This document shows positions 23,320-34,027 of a stretch of DNA of 64,000 bases, in pieces. The notes beneath the pieces are model-generated. The model saw nothing but the letters and a program-made list of their open reading frames with translations, was not told the DNA's origin and ran no database searches. Position 1 is the first letter of the stretch, and every line of letters starts with the position of its first letter. The translations under genes were made by a program, and so were the position numbers. Origin of the DNA: Nephrocerus scutellatus (taxonomy: Eukaryota > Arthropoda > Insecta > Diptera > Pipunculidae); NCBI GenBank assembly GCA_947095585.1, contig OX352761.1:31525777-31589776 (forward strand). Reading direction: 5' to 3'.

Positions 23320-23921
23320 TCTTTAACTCTTTATATATATAATTCTACTATACGTGTGTTGTCACTAAACTCCTCCTAAACGGCTGGACCAATTAAATTC
23401 ACAAATCAGCCCGGCATATGGCGCTTGTATCGTTTTTTTCCCGAAAATTCTTATTTATGGAACGATTTGGATCAAATTCACACCATATAATATTTAAATA
23501 AAAAGAACGAAAATTTGGACCCGATATGTGGCGCCGGGGTGGAATATGTAGTTTTCCCTGTATATGATCTTAATATAAAGAATATTCGAACAAGTGTACA
23601 TTTTTTGTAGAAGTGTCGATTCTATAGTTTTCTGGATTGGTGAGTTGGTTAGTTAGTGGGGTGTAAGTGGGCGGGGGTCAGTGGGTTGGGGCAGCCGGGA
23701 AACGCGCGTGTAAGTGGGCCTGGCGTCAATTGGCGGGAGGTCAGTGGGCGGGGGTCAGTGGGATGGGACAGCCGGGAAACATTATTAGCAGAAATACCCG
23801 GTTCTGCTAATACTGATGTGACTAACACTGTGACGCGATATCGCAAAACAAATAGCTTTTCACAAGTTCACAAACAAATTTATTGAAAGTGGGACAGGAC
23901 AAAGTCTGTCGGGTCAGCTGG
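23320..23921 (+). mobile_element. Non-autonomous Helitron
   Basis: The 5' end TCTTTAACTCTTTATATATA leads into ACTCCTCCTAAACGGCTGGA, a typical Helitron opening. The 3' end has the hairpin GGACAAAGTCTGTC followed by GGGTCAGCTGG, and the CTGG end is followed by T. This fits Helitron rules (5'-TC, terminal hairpin, CTRR-3', insertion between A and T). The interior contains a doubled block near 23660-23780 in which GGGTCAGTGGG(A/T)TGGG and CAGCCGGGAAAC repeat. No Rep/helicase is encoded. Confidence 0.7.
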
Positions 23922-24020
23922 TATTTCTATATTTTATATTACAGATTTTAAGCTAACTTTCCATTCCCAAAATTTAATTTTCTTTCAAAAGACCTTGGAG
24001 CTAGAAGCGTTCATGTATTA

Positions 24021-24807
24021 CAGGGTGCGAAATGATGTTAAGTCAAAAGTGCGTCTCTTCGCATTAAAACGCTACGTACACCGCAGGGGGTAAAAATACG
24101 ATTTTTTTCACGAAATTAACCAAGGAATCACCGCTTGGCAAATGTGCATTTTAAGGTTTTAAGGTATTTTGACCTATTAATGGACCACGCCCATAAAAAT
24201 AGTACGGCTATGTAGAACTGATTTTCACCTTTCATTTTATATCAATATTTAGGCCCACCCACTTTTAAACACGCCTCCTGATGAACTTTCATGAGAAAGT
24301 CAGCTTTTGGCTCTAACCCTATCGAGGGGGATTCGATTGAAACCTATTTTATATAAGATGAAAGGTATTTTTATTACCTTTTATACGACACCAATTCACC
24401 CCCTAACATCCATCCAATTAGAAAAATTAATTTTTCAAAAAAATCATTAAAATATCACTCAATTATATGAAATAACACATGAACCAAGTACAACCTTTCA
24501 TTTGATACCAATATTTATGTCCACCCACTTTTAAACACGCCCCCTGCAGAACTTTAATGAGAAAGTCTTTTTTTTCTCTAACGCTGTCGCTTCATTGAAC
24601 CCAAATTTTTATAAGATGAAATTTATTTTTATAACCTTTTATATGATGTCGATTAACCCCTTAACATCCATCAAACGACTTAGAAAAGCAAAAGCAAACC
24701 AAACAATATTGTGGTTTTCGAGGTCTTCTCAATTAGGGCTTTTAGAAGGTGGTGTCCGAAAGCAGTTACCTCCAAAAAAGTATTTGCCACCTAACGGATA
24801 CACCCTG
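24021..24807. mobile_element. 787-bp DNA-element candidate with CAGGGTG ends and an internal duplication
   Basis: The left end CAGGGTG (24021) and right end CACCCTG (24801-24807) are inverted. The first 130 bp, including CATTAAAACGCTACGTACAC and CCAAGGAATCACCGCTTGGC, match the arms of the larger element at 59504-61443. The middle carries a segment of about 260 bp twice (from about 24220 and about 24475), each with TTAAACACGCC and GAGAAAGTC. Related sequence lies in reverse at about 41940-42330. Nothing is coding. Confidence 0.5.
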
Positions 24808-25038
24808 AATAACGTGGTATTTTAAACCGGCTACATTTACAAGCTGTCCTTAACCCTGCATGTAAACAGGCATAGTATACTCCTTTAGTAGTAGTACATA
24901 GTAGTTTTTTATTGATAATTTTTTAGTGTGCTTCTTATAATTTAAGACATTATTTCACTTTTTTGCCGACTTTAAATTGTCCATGCTATACAAAAATTTC
25001 ATTTTAATTATTTTTATTCTTTGATTTTCAACCTAATG

Positions 25039-25253
25039 TTATTTTTTCCCTAAAAACTCTAAGCCAGAATAGAATGGTTTTTTGGCCATATAGCGAAAAT
25101 ATATCTGTATATTTTGGGACACTTAACACAACAACACGTATGCAGCAACTAAAATGTAAACAAAATATTTTCGCCTTTCGTGTTTGATTTCCCTTTTAAA
25201 AATATCTGCGCTCGAGAGCGCTGTAACGCAGAGTTTTTAGGGAAAAAAAATAA
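25039..25253. mobile_element. 215-bp MITE with 22-bp terminal inverted repeats
   Basis: The left end begins TTATTTTTTCCCTAAAAACT and the right end, finishing at 25253, is its reverse complement with one extra A. The interior is non-coding and contains CTGCGCTCGAGAGCGCTGTA. No target-site duplication was resolved. Confidence 0.6.
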
Positions 25254-26643
25254 ATAAAAGTAATGTTGAAAGAATTATAAATCTACCGATAATTATTATG
25301 TTTCCACTCAATATGAACCATACTTATATATAAACAGGCATTTGTCAGTTGACAGTGACAGATAACTGATAGAATGGTAAGACCTTCCCGGCACAAAAAC
25401 GATATGCGTCAAAAATGCACCGAGAACAGTGAGTTTACGCAGTTTTTTTTACAAGACATATACATAACATATATCATTCAGTGAGTGTTTGAAATTAAAA
25501 TGTCGAAACAGAAACTTTATAGAACCATACGTAAAGAAATAGTTAATATTTGTGAGGGTGCTAGAGTGGTTCAAGGATATGGTTCTACAAAAACTATTAT
25601 AGTTCATCTGTTAATATTGAACACCCAGCAATTGTTGTAGAAGAAAATAAACTGAAAAAAAAACGCTAAATTCTAAAAGGAACAGCACTTACAATTTTAC
25701 GTAAACGTAGCGATTAAATTACTTAAAAACTATACATTTATAAGGAGCCGTAAACCTTACGTTTCGTGACATCAAATACGACCAACTTTTTACACCTTTT
25801 TAATCCTCGGATTAATCGTCGTTTGCATTTTTTGAACGACGATAAATGAGAAAATTAATCCGAGGATTTTTTTCTACTCTCTGTTTTATCTGCTGGTTTT
25901 TGTGGGTAAATCAGAGGGTAAAAAAAGGTGTTGTTATTATAAATTTTGCGTTTTAAAATTAAAACATTATATTTATTAGTGAGAATTAAGAATTGAGAAG
26001 AGATCAATTGATCATATTTTAATAAATTAAATTAATTCAAAATGGAATAAAAAAAAAGAAAAATGAATATTAGTAAGTACAAAATAGTTAAAAAATATAA
26101 AAATATAGTGATATCGAAATTTTTAATCATACACACAACATAAAATGTTAGTATAAACAATATAATATAAGTGTAAACGTCAAAAAACTGTTACCACTCG
26201 TACATAAAACTGCGGTATAACTGCAATAAAACCTGTAATAATTTAAGAATTTTTATAATCTATCGTCGTTCATAGATTCGACAAAAAAAAATCCGAGAGT
26301 AAAAATTAATCTTTTTATTTTATTTATTATTTTTTTTTCTTTTCTTTTATTTTATCTATCGTCGTTCATAAAATCGGGCCTAAACATACGTAAATTTGTT
26401 TCACTTCTCTTGTGACAAAATCGTTTACGACATTTTTAGTTTAACAAAAATGTCATAAACGTTATGTATGATGCTGTTGATCGGGAGGGGAGGTACTGTC
26501 TAAACCGAGTGCCAATGTCAATTATTTGAAGTCCATAATAACACCCTTGTGGTTGGGGCTCGTGAGAATTTAAAAATAAGTAGGGAATTGGAAAAGCTGT
26601 ACACAATTTTTTTATCTTTTATAACTGAAACCAAATTAATACG
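25254..26643. other. AT-rich spacer with small hairpins
   Basis: One short ORF (25500-25640, 46 codons, starting MSKQKLYRTIRKEIVNICEG) is present but has no recognised family. A palindromic block at about 25800-25880 pairs ATCCTCGGATTAAT with ATTAATCCGAGGAT around an ACGACGATAAATGA motif, and similar TCTATCGTCGTTCAT motifs recur at about 26262 and 26355. These look like remains of an inverted-repeat element. No gene can be supported until the RPC9 ATG. Confidence 0.4.
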
Positions 26644-27191
26644 ATGGAAATGTTAAGTTTTGCACATTTAAGAAGTTCCGCAAAATTTAATAAGATTTTT
26701 TTGCAGAGTTAATCCGTGCTTTTCTGTTTTATCTAACTTGGAAGTAATGGAAGCATTGAAGAACATTAAGGACACAAAGAAAAAGTATGGCTTACGGAAT
26801 CTAGCAACGATTGCGTACGAAGTAAGTTTCTAATTTATCTCGTTATGTTGTAGTTACTAAACTTCTTTATTTATATAATGTTCAAGACTCTACAGTACTT
26901 AGAGGAATCCCCAAGTAAACAACAAACACGTGAATCAATTGTTGCGTTTCTCAAAGATGTGCAACCATATAAGTTCACTAGTAATGAAACCTTGATGATG
27001 GTTAACGATCCACCAGCGAGTGCTTTACATATTCAATTGGTATGCTGGTAAATATGTTGAATACTAAAATGTTTTGAAAACTCGTCCTTTAGCTTGTTGA
27101 AGATAGTGAAGAGCGGCTCTCCGAGGACCAAGTCAGTAGACTGCTTGAAGTGGTTAAGAAGCATTTTCCTCAACAAGAAGCTAGTATTTAA
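26644..27191 (+). CDS. CRCP: RNA polymerase III subunit RPC9 (CRCP), four exons
   Basis: Exons 26644-26651, 26707-26821, 26887-27039 and 27093-27191 join in phase to encode 124 residues. The N-terminus MEIVNPCFSVLSNLEVMEAL and the middle LATIAYETLQYLEESPSKQQ match RPC9, as does the C-terminal EDSEERLSEDQVSRLLEVV. The first exon codes only two and two-thirds codons. Family knowledge: RPC9 pairs with RPC8 in the stalk of RNA polymerase III, which transcribes tRNA and 5S genes; the fold is the Rpb4/HRDC-like helical bundle. Length is close to other animals (human CRCP about 148). AATAAA at 27196-27201 follows the stop almost directly. The gene converges on DENR, 79 bp away. Confidence 0.93.
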
Positions 27192-27270
27192 TTACAATAA
27201 ATATATTTTTTTAGTTTTGTACACTTTAATGTTTTATTTCGGACTCGTGCATTGTTATGTACTTCGACAT

Positions 27271-27988
27271 CTAACGTTTTTGATCGCCTAAATCGTCGAT
27301 GTAATCTTCGTCAATTTCTGACCATTTTTCCGGAATAACATCAAACAAGTCATCTTTAACATCACCTTGAATCACAATTTCGTCTTCTCCAGTCACAGAG
27401 GAGCCACAAGCAAACTTTGTGCCAAAAAATTTTGCTGCTACTTTGAGGTCAATATCTTTATATAACAAAGAAAAAATGCACATTAATAAGAAGCTTCCGT
27501 GTATGCATACCGGTTAAGACTCATTACTCCTAATTAAAATACATAATAAGATGTCAAATGCCGCTTACCAAAGGTACTCAGTCCGGTTACAACAGTAACA
27601 GACTTCTTTTTTCCTCTAGGAGCTCGGGAGACTGTAATCTTTTTCGGAATATCCTCCTTTTTTTTTATTTTCATTAAACCCTTTCCGCCCCGTTTTTGCC
27701 TTTTTTTGTCATCATCAGTGCCGTCGCCAGCGGCTGCATCCTCAAGTCTGACACGTTCAAATTCTGTTGGCAAATTTTTTTCGAGCCATAGTTTACACTT
27801 CTCGTATTCTGGGTAGTATTCGCAATACTGCAATTTTCTTTAAATTAAGAATATCTCGTTTGATAAGACTGCAAACTTACCTCAATTGGCATGGAGCAAT
27901 TACCACAGTACTTTACATTTATGGGATAAGTAATTCCTTCGCGAGGCCCAAATTGCAATCGAGGCGCTATATTTACTTCTTCAGTCAT
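27271..27988 (-). CDS. DENR: DENR, density-regulated re-initiation/recycling factor, three exons
   Basis: Minus-strand exons 27881-27988, 27569-27827 and 27271-27455 join in phase to 183 residues. The N-terminal cysteine cluster ([16 protein letters not shown]) is the DENR zinc-binding motif. A lysine-rich linker ([19 protein letters not shown]) precedes a C-terminal SUI1/eIF1-like domain with [16 protein letters not shown] and [18 protein letters not shown]. Family knowledge: DENR with MCT-1 recycles 40S subunits and promotes re-initiation after short upstream ORFs. The protein is slightly shorter than human DENR (198). The poly(A) signal on this strand is at 27234-27239, inside the RPC9 3' end zone. 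Confidence 0.95.
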
Positions 27989-28471
27989 TCTGAACAATGT
28001 TCTTTGCAATAATTATATATTTTCTTTCTTTTATAATTAAAATTACCCAATAAATAAAATCTAAGCGGCTTGGTGTCGCAGTCGCGGTAAACGGAAATAA
28101 AACGGAAAATACCTTATACGCTTACACCTACCTAATACCTTTCTATTTGTGTTAAGATATGTCAGCTGTCAGCAGATTTTTTTAGGTTGATGTCAAATTT
28201 CACTTATACCAAATGGAAAATAAAAAAATTTAAAAATTACTATCTCAAGCTAAGGTTTAAATCGAGTTGTAAATATATTAACTCATTTATAAACATAGTT
28301 GAGAGTTGGACTTGTAGTTGAAAATGAATATTAGTTGAAATTTCAACTTTACAGCATATGGGTTGAAAGATGGAGGCTGGGTTGAGTTGCCATGTGGTTG
28401 ACAAAAGAATAGCGTCGCTTTAACTCAGATATATATATATATAAAAAAAGTACCAACTACGTGTAAATTGT
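27989..28471. other. DENR upstream region and spacer
   Basis: No gene is supported. The first hundred bases contain the DENR promoter/leader. From about 28250 the sequence has repeated AGTTGAAA/TTCAACTT motifs in both orientations and then a TATATATA tract (28430-28442). Confidence 0.35.
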
Positions 28472-28687
28472 TGCGTTGCTTTGGCTTTACAAAAGCAACA
28501 GCTTTTGGCTTTAAATGTTCGAAGCATTTTAATTGTTATGTGTGTTAAACAAAACACCACCTTACGGTGAGCGCTATACCTTAAAAATGGCTTTAGTTAT
28601 AAATCCTAAAAACTTTTTGGATTTATTTTCGGCTTTATGCTTATGAGATTTTGTTGTAAGCCAAGCTAGATTAGCCAAAGCAACGCA
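28472..28687. mobile_element. MITE family A, intact copy
   Basis: A 216-bp element with 15-bp perfect terminal repeats TGCGTTGCTTTGGCT (28472-28486) and AGCCAAAGCAACGCA (28673-28687). The interior contains CACCTTACGGTGAGCGC, ACTTTTTGGATTTATTTTCG and GCTTTATGCTTATG. Other, broken copies are at 46824-46898, 47290-47835 (split by another MITE), 55683-55945 and 56553-56702. Confidence 0.75.
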
Positions 28688-28707
28688 TCAAATATCAAAT
28701 CAAATAT

Positions 28708-28848
28708 AGCCGTATTTTATTTGCCGAGGAACAACAACAATTGCACTGTCGAATTCCTTCTTTGGAATTGTGAAAACCTGCTGTTTGGCAGGTTTTGGCT
28801 GGTTTTGACATTCGAATTCCGAACTCGCTTGGCAAATAAAATGCAGCT
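28708..28848. mobile_element. MITE family B, copy 2
   Basis: A 141-bp element with ends AGCCGTATTTTATTTGCCGA and TTGGCAAATAAAATGCAGCT. It is flanked by TAT on both sides (28705-28707 and 28849-28851), a possible 3-bp target-site duplication. It lies 20 bp from the family A copy. Its core is nearly identical to the copy at 20961-21098. Confidence 0.7.
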
Positions 28849-29068
28849 TATGTCATACAGTCCAATGCAGAAACTGCGTTGAATGTCAACCCACCATTTA
28901 AACTATTCAACACAGGTATATAAGCAAAATTTCGAAATAATTTCGATTACTGCGTGCGGTAAAGTCGAGTCAAACTCATCTAAAATCAACCTAAGTTCAA
29001 CTTCAACGACATACGTAACGTGGTATATATAATTATCGATATATATGGACAGAATACTTTTTGCATTA

Positions 29069-29291
29069 CTCGTTGTTTCCATTTCAAATAACAATATTGC
29101 TACAATAAAATAACTTGCTTGTTTGCGTGTACACGTATACGGGCTAATAATGCTAAAATAAATGAGAGCCGAATTAAAAGGAAAATGCTGTAGGATTATT
29201 TAAGCATTATTTGAAGCCCGTAGATGTGCTCACGCGCACAAGCAAATTATTTTATTGTAGCAATATTGTTATTTGAAATGGAAACAACGAG
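29069..29291. mobile_element. 223-bp foldback MITE with about 78-bp inverted repeats and TTA duplication
   Basis: The left arm CTCGTTGTTTCCATTTCAAA and the right arm ending GGAAACAACGAG are perfect complements over about 45 bp and imperfect for another 32. The direct flanks are TTA on both sides (29066-29068 and 29292-29294), which fits the 3-bp TWA target duplication of the PIF/Harbinger superfamily. The element is non-coding. Confidence 0.7.
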
Positions 29292-29589
29292 TTACCTTTG
29301 AGTCCTGTCAAAATTTCCTTAATGTGTAATGTCCTGCTCAATTCTAGTCGTACCTTCGGTAACCCTCACTGACCATGCTCGAACGCAATGTAGCCGTAGA
29401 TTCCTTAAAAATCGTGACGTTTTTTGTACCCGGGTTGATACAGTGATATCCTTTCGTATTTGCATTGTATCCGATGAACATCAGCTTCATTTATTTCGAA
29501 TTTCATTTAGCACGTTATTGGTTAGTTACATGCACTATTACCAGCTAACCGAAAATCAGCAAGTTGCTCACGCGGCTTTCTCGCCCGTC

Positions 29590-30118
29590 CACGATTCTTC
29601 GGGAGTACACTAGCACAGAACTAACCGATCTATTGATGAGAAATGCAGACATGTTAATGGCTTCCGCTATCCAGTTACGCATCAAACAGTAAGCACTTCG
29701 CTCGCTCCTATTCATACGCTCGGCAACTCGATTTTGCTGCGGTGTATAGACGTGTCAAACATGCTGAATTCCTGAAACTCTTTGCTGCAATATTCCGATC
29801 CATTATCTGAACGAACGACCTTGATTTTTCGCTCTAGCTGATTAACGACCAGCCAAAAAGTCTGTTTTTGCCTGTAAAATATAAACAAAAACTTTGCTGG
29901 TACAGTCATCAATAAATGTCAGAAAATACTTAGCTCCACCAATGGAGCGTGTCCCCATTGGCCCAAAAAGATCGGCGTGGATTAAATCCAAATCTGAAAC
30001 ATCATCTCTGATTTTTCACATCGATTGATAACTGAGGTACCCGAGCCGCTTGTGGAACGTGATACGTCATTGTCCAAAACTGTTGCTGCCAGGCTGACAT
30101 TACTCTAACCGTCTAAAC
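29590..30118 (-). pseudogene. Copia-type retrotransposon pol relic (pre-integrase and integrase core)
   Basis: On the minus strand the order is a pre-integrase HKRLGYLSYQSM (about 30030), then DLDLIHADLFGPMGTRSIGG and FLTFIDDCTSKVFVYIL with the first catalytic aspartates. VVRSDNGSEYCSKEFQEF (second aspartate) follows, then TPQQNRVAERMNR (catalytic glutamate). These DDE residues and spacing are those of Ty1/copia integrases. Stops and a frameshift in the core show it is inactive. Its upstream end is interrupted at 30119 by a hAT-like element and resumes at 31404 (LTGDVVLATTTLTNTLYRLD). Confidence 0.85.
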
Positions 30119-31395
30119 CCGAGTTTCCCGAAGTGTGCTCCGCGGAGCACTTGGTGCAGGTTGACCATGTGCTCCGCAAACAGAAAGGAAAAAAATGTAA
30201 AATCCACAAGATCATTTATGTTTTCGCGCCTGCAATTTCTTTGAATGTCGTCACATTTTTTCAAATGTGTTTTCTTCTTCTGCCGGTTATAATTTATCTG
30301 AAATCCATTTTCAGTTGTTGTCGCACAACCAGGCTGTACCCGCAACTCTGTTCTGCTACCCAACATGAGAGAGGTATGTTTATACTCATGCAAACACATT
30401 TTGTATCTTCTTGTAACTGACATAGTTGTAGCCGCAACGGCGTTATAACGGTCCTTTCTCGACACTTCTGTCTGTGAAAACATCTCAAGATGCGAAGTTC
30501 TTAGTAAATGCAGAAAAGGGCTACGCATTGTCGATTGCCTGCAAAACAGAAACATTCGCCAACACAGCCTTTGATCTTAAGACCCATTTGATTTTGTATG
30601 CGAATAGAATCCGTGCATTACGTAGTAATACTCATAGTTCAGCAAGACGTTTTTCATAAAATATTTACATACCTAGTTCTTTTAAGTTCATCTATGAATA
30701 GGATTTAATGCCTTTTATTTTTGTATGGAAACAATCGTCGTAAAAACAAGACATCTCTTCGTTGTGTTAAAATTGTGAATCATACAATGGATCGCTGGTT
30801 AAAGTCTTGATCCTTAAAAGGAACAGTAAAATTCTCCGATATTGCATGAGGGCTGAAGTAAGAACGTTTTTTAGTAGATGAAGACTGCTTTGGGTGAGAT
30901 TGGGTAATGCAATGAGCGATGGCTTTTAGAGTTAGCGTATCTCGCAGATATTTAAAAAATAAATGATTAAAGTCTTTTTCTTCAGGGAAACGCAATAACT
31001 ATTTTTGATACCTGCGATTTCAATTAAAAATCGAAATCTAGACAGCTTCCCAATGATCAAAGAGTTTAAAGAGGAGATATATTCTGATATTCTCGATGAT
31101 ATTTTAAGTGAGTTTCACAATCACCTGCTGAGTTTGGTAGAAGGTTTCCAAACCTGCTGGCTTCTCTAATAAGCTACCTAAAATATTATATTTATGTATT
31201 TATGAATTACATTTTTATTTTTATTTTAAACATTGTTGTTGCTTTTTTTTTTGCTTTAAGGAAAAATAAATTTTATTTTGGTATCAACTTATTAAAAAAA
31301 AGTGTGGTTAAAATTATCGGGCTGAAAAAAAGTGCTCCGCTGTAAATTTTTTTTCTTAAAAGTGCTCCACGTGCAAAAAAGATTGGGAAACGCTG
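30119..31395. mobile_element. 1.28-kb hAT-like element inserted in the copia relic
   Basis: The element is bounded by the perfect 8-bp duplication GTCTAAAC at 30111-30118 and 31396-31403. Ends are CCGAGTTTCCC on the left and GGGAAACGCTG on the right (reverse complement CAGCGTTTCCC), imperfect hAT-style terminal repeats. A GTGCTCCGCGGAGCAC-like motif lies inside the left end (about 30137) and GTGCTCCACGTGC inside the right. No intact transposase is present. A frame near 31040-31150 (MIKEFKEEIYSDILDDILSE) could be a vestige of one. Joining the two flanks restores a continuous copia reading frame around the junction. Confidence 0.75.
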
Positions 31396-31403
31396 GTCTA
31401 AAC

Positions 31404-31455
31404 GATACAAGGTGTTGGTCAATGTAGTAGTAGCCAAAACTACATCGCCTGTAAG
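31404..31455 (-). pseudogene. Remaining upstream piece of the copia relic
   Basis: On the minus strand this short piece reads LTGDVVLATTTLTNTLYRLD, typical of the region just before the pre-integrase motif of copia elements. It is cut on one side by the hAT-like element and on the other by MITE family C. Confidence 0.65.
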
Positions 31456-31725
31456 CAAAACCTTCTCTATAGAAAGCCCAACTGTTCCGATCGTACACAG
31501 ATTCATGCTTAGATTGAGACCAAACGTATTTGTATTAGTAATCAACTAAAGAGCAAAATCCATATAAAAATTTTCTGTTTCCCACTACCACATCTTGCGT
31601 TTCTCGCTCTTTGCGACTACTTATTTTATGTACACTGTATTCACATCCCACAAACACACATGCGTTTGGTCTTGGTTTACAGCATTAGTATGCGTAGAGT
31701 TGGGCTTTCTATAGAGAAGGTTTTG
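31456..31725. mobile_element. MITE family C, copy 1
   Basis: A 270-bp element with 27-28-bp terminal inverted repeats. The left end starts CAAAACCTTCTCTATAGAAA and the right end finishes CTATAGAGAAGGTTTTG. Interior landmarks are GTTCCGATCGTACACAG, CAACTAAAGAGCAAAATCC and GCATTAGTATGCGTAGAG. Further copies lie at 32797-33048, 36818-37086 and 37087-37343. Confidence 0.85.
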
Positions 31726-31799
31726 GTATGAGCGAGGCGAGCTAAGCTAACGAAAACTATTTTTGAAATGTGCAACGGGCCTTAATGTAGGCATTTCAA

Positions 31800-32790
31800 T
31801 CATTTCTGACTAGTCTAAATTTGGTTCGGTTTTCCACAGTGGGGTTTTTTTTTTTATATAACCGAAAGCATACCTCACGGTTCCTAGTAGCTTCTTTGCA
31901 GCTTAAATCATACCAAGCATTTTCCTTCGGTTTGATACACTTTGTCCTGGAAGAGATAAACTGTATCACACCCTCGAGGATTATGTTAGTGATAATATCA
32001 GAAGTGGCATCCACACCACTATTGGCGTTAAGTGGCCAGTTAATGCTTCTAAAGAAATTATTGAGGCCATCCTAGTCGTCTTTCTCGTGTAGACATACTT
32101 TTCTTTTAGTTTTCTCTTTAACTGTGTGGTTCGACAACGAGAAATTACTGATACTACGCAATGGTCTGAAGAGCCTAGATGCGATAATACACTGACGGTG
32201 TATCTGTTAGGAAGAGAATCAAGAAACAAGTCAAGGGTTTTAGCGTTATGGCTTACAATGTCTTGCCTCTGGAATTTGAGTGGGCTCATTCACAAGCTGA
32301 GTGAGATGGTTAAAATCATCAAATAATTCAACATCCTTTACTTGCGGTGTTGTTAAGCCTGAATGGCGAAGCCTAATAGAATTGTGTACATTGAAATCTC
32401 CCGCAATTACGATTTCAGAAAATGGATCAATTGATAAAATTCTAGTTATAGAGTCGGACAGTGCATCTAACTCATTACAAGTAGAGACACTGTCTAAATT
32501 ATGGCTTCTGTATATGAAGCAGTAGTAAATGATATGCTTTTGCATTTTGACTTTGAGCCAAATTAAGTTAAATTCTGCGTTGGAACAATGATTGAAATGT
32601 GCTTGTGTTTGGTAAGCTACATAACTACGTACAGGGAGAGACCGCGGTGGGGAAAAATACTGGCACCAAGTTGTAACCAGGCCAATTAAAATCCGAAACG
32701 TCGGAATCAGCATTAACCTTGGTTTCTGTTAGTGTCAAAATAGCAGGTTTGTGGTCTGCTAAATGGACGCACGTGGCCGAGAGATTCGAT
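31800..32790 (-). pseudogene. LINE endonuclease fragment, minus strand
   Basis: On the minus strand the frames give HLADHKPAILTLTETKVNAD (about 32760), then FSEIVIAGDFNVHN (about 32400) with the catalytic GDFN motif. The histidine motif LGSSDHCVVSV (about 32170) follows, then a linker with ENAWYDLSCKEA (about 31925). The order is that of an APE-type endonuclease followed by the start of the reverse transcriptase linker; the polymerase is absent. It resembles the LINE at 12100-14548. It is sandwiched between two copies of MITE family C. Confidence 0.8.
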
Positions 32791-32796
32791 CCGAGC

Positions 32797-33048
32797 CAAA
32801 ACCTTCTCTATAGAAAGCCCAACTGTTCCGATCGTACACAGATACATGCTTAGATTTATCCGAAACGTATTTGTATTAGTTATCAACTAAAGAGCAAAAT
32901 CCATATACAATTTTCCTGTTTCCCACTACCACATCTTACGTTTCTCGCTCTTTGCGTTTACTTATTTTTTCCAAAAACACAGACGCGTTTGGGATTGGTT
33001 TACAGCATTAGTATGCATTGAGTTGGGCTTACTATAGAGAAGGTTTTG
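32797..33048. mobile_element. MITE family C, copy 2
   Basis: A 252-bp copy with the same terminal repeats (CAAAACCTTCTCTATAGAAA and ACTATAGAGAAGGTTTTG, one mismatch). It lacks some internal sequence compared with copy 1. No target-site duplication is obvious. Confidence 0.8.
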
Positions 33049-33415
33049 TACCGCCGCCTGCACAAATGAGAACACGACGAACTAGATATTATTTTACGGC
33101 ACCCAGCCAAAGCCGATATTTTCTCTTTTATCCTTTCCGAACTTTCTCAGCACCGATGCGCGAATTTAGGTCTGCTCACATCAGAATGCAGTAGACAATT
33201 GAATCGTCGTGGAATCTCGCGATCAACTTTAACCCAGACACTTAAAAAATTAAAAAAATTAACCCGATTTTCTTCAAATTGTATACACATGTGTATCTCC
33301 AATGGACAACACTTTTTGTAAAAACTTTTGGAGACCCCGGGTCCCAGGAAGCAAATTTCTTCAAATTTTATACACGTATGTATCTCCGATGGGCAACACT
33401 TATTGTAAAAATTTT
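33049..33415. repeat. Helitron-like lead and two tandem-repeat units
   Basis: The piece GTCGTGGAATCTCGCGATCAA (about 33206) resembles the lead sequence near 22290. It is followed by two diverged units containing GTATCTCCAATGGACAACAC and GTATCTCCGATGGGCAACAC. This appears to be another degraded member of the family at 22172-22800. Confidence 0.5.
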
Positions 33416-33710
33416 ACATCAAGGTCCTCTTGGCATTGAACGCATGATGATATTAGCTCGACAGAAAGTCTCCTGTCCTTCGCTCGAAACGACATCGAAA
33501 AGACAGTTCGAACCTGTCTGAATTGTGCACCGAACGCGTTTTCACCGATTAAAGCTACACTGCAGTCGTGGCCGATTCCAGAAGGCCCATGGTTGTGATT
33601 GCACGTCGACTTCGCTGGTCCAGTCAATGGCTTCTGGTATTTTGTCATCATCGACGCTTTTTCAAAATGGCCAGAAGTCTACAAGATGCAGAGCACTAAC
33701 TAACTACACT
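33416..33710 (+). pseudogene. Gypsy-type integrase fragment
   Basis: Frames carry the zinc-binding HQGPLGIERMMILARQKVSC, then IEKTVRTCLNCAPNAF in a shifted frame, and the integrase core start VDFAGPVNGFWYFVIIDAFS followed by KWPEVYKM. This is the H2C2 and first-aspartate region of Ty3/gypsy (K02A2.6-like) integrases. The fragment is about 300 bp, frameshifted and without flanking LTRs, so it is dead. Confidence 0.8.
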
Positions 33711-34027
33711 AACTACAACTAATTTTCACCTTTCATTTGATTTGACCAATGTTTAGGCCCGCCAACTTTCCTTGAATCCTGTTGAATTTGTATATTGTTA
33801 TACCAAACATATGGATTATGTATAGAAGTGTATAAAAGTGAATAGGGCAATAACGGTTAATTTATTTGTTCGGTTGAGATAAAATGTAATGTACGTTGTA
33901 AGGAATTCTATTCTATGAGTCAGTGGCTCAGTTAGGTATATACTCGTATATATAATTAATAATTATTTAACTGTTTTTAATAATGAATGCAATTCAAATT
34001 AATAAGCATAAGAGTGGAGGCTAAATT
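33711..34027. other. Spacer before RalBP1
   Basis: No gene is visible. The opening (TTTTCACCTTTCATTTGATT) resembles the repeat unit at 24.2-24.5 kb. The rest is AT-rich and includes the 3' flank of the minus-strand RalBP1 gene. Confidence 0.35.

Noticed and set aside
29329..29613. 94-codon plus-strand frame
   Set aside because: It runs antisense to the copia integrase relic and has no similarity of its own.
30100..30555. 151-codon minus-strand frame
   Set aside because: It spans the border between copia and the hAT-like insertion, and its translation has no transposase or other motif.
31456..33048. MITE C pair at 31.5 and 32.8 kb read as ends of one 1.6-kb element carrying the LINE endonuclease
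   Set aside because: Each copy has its own two terminal repeats and no common target duplication encloses both, so they are more likely two separate insertions.
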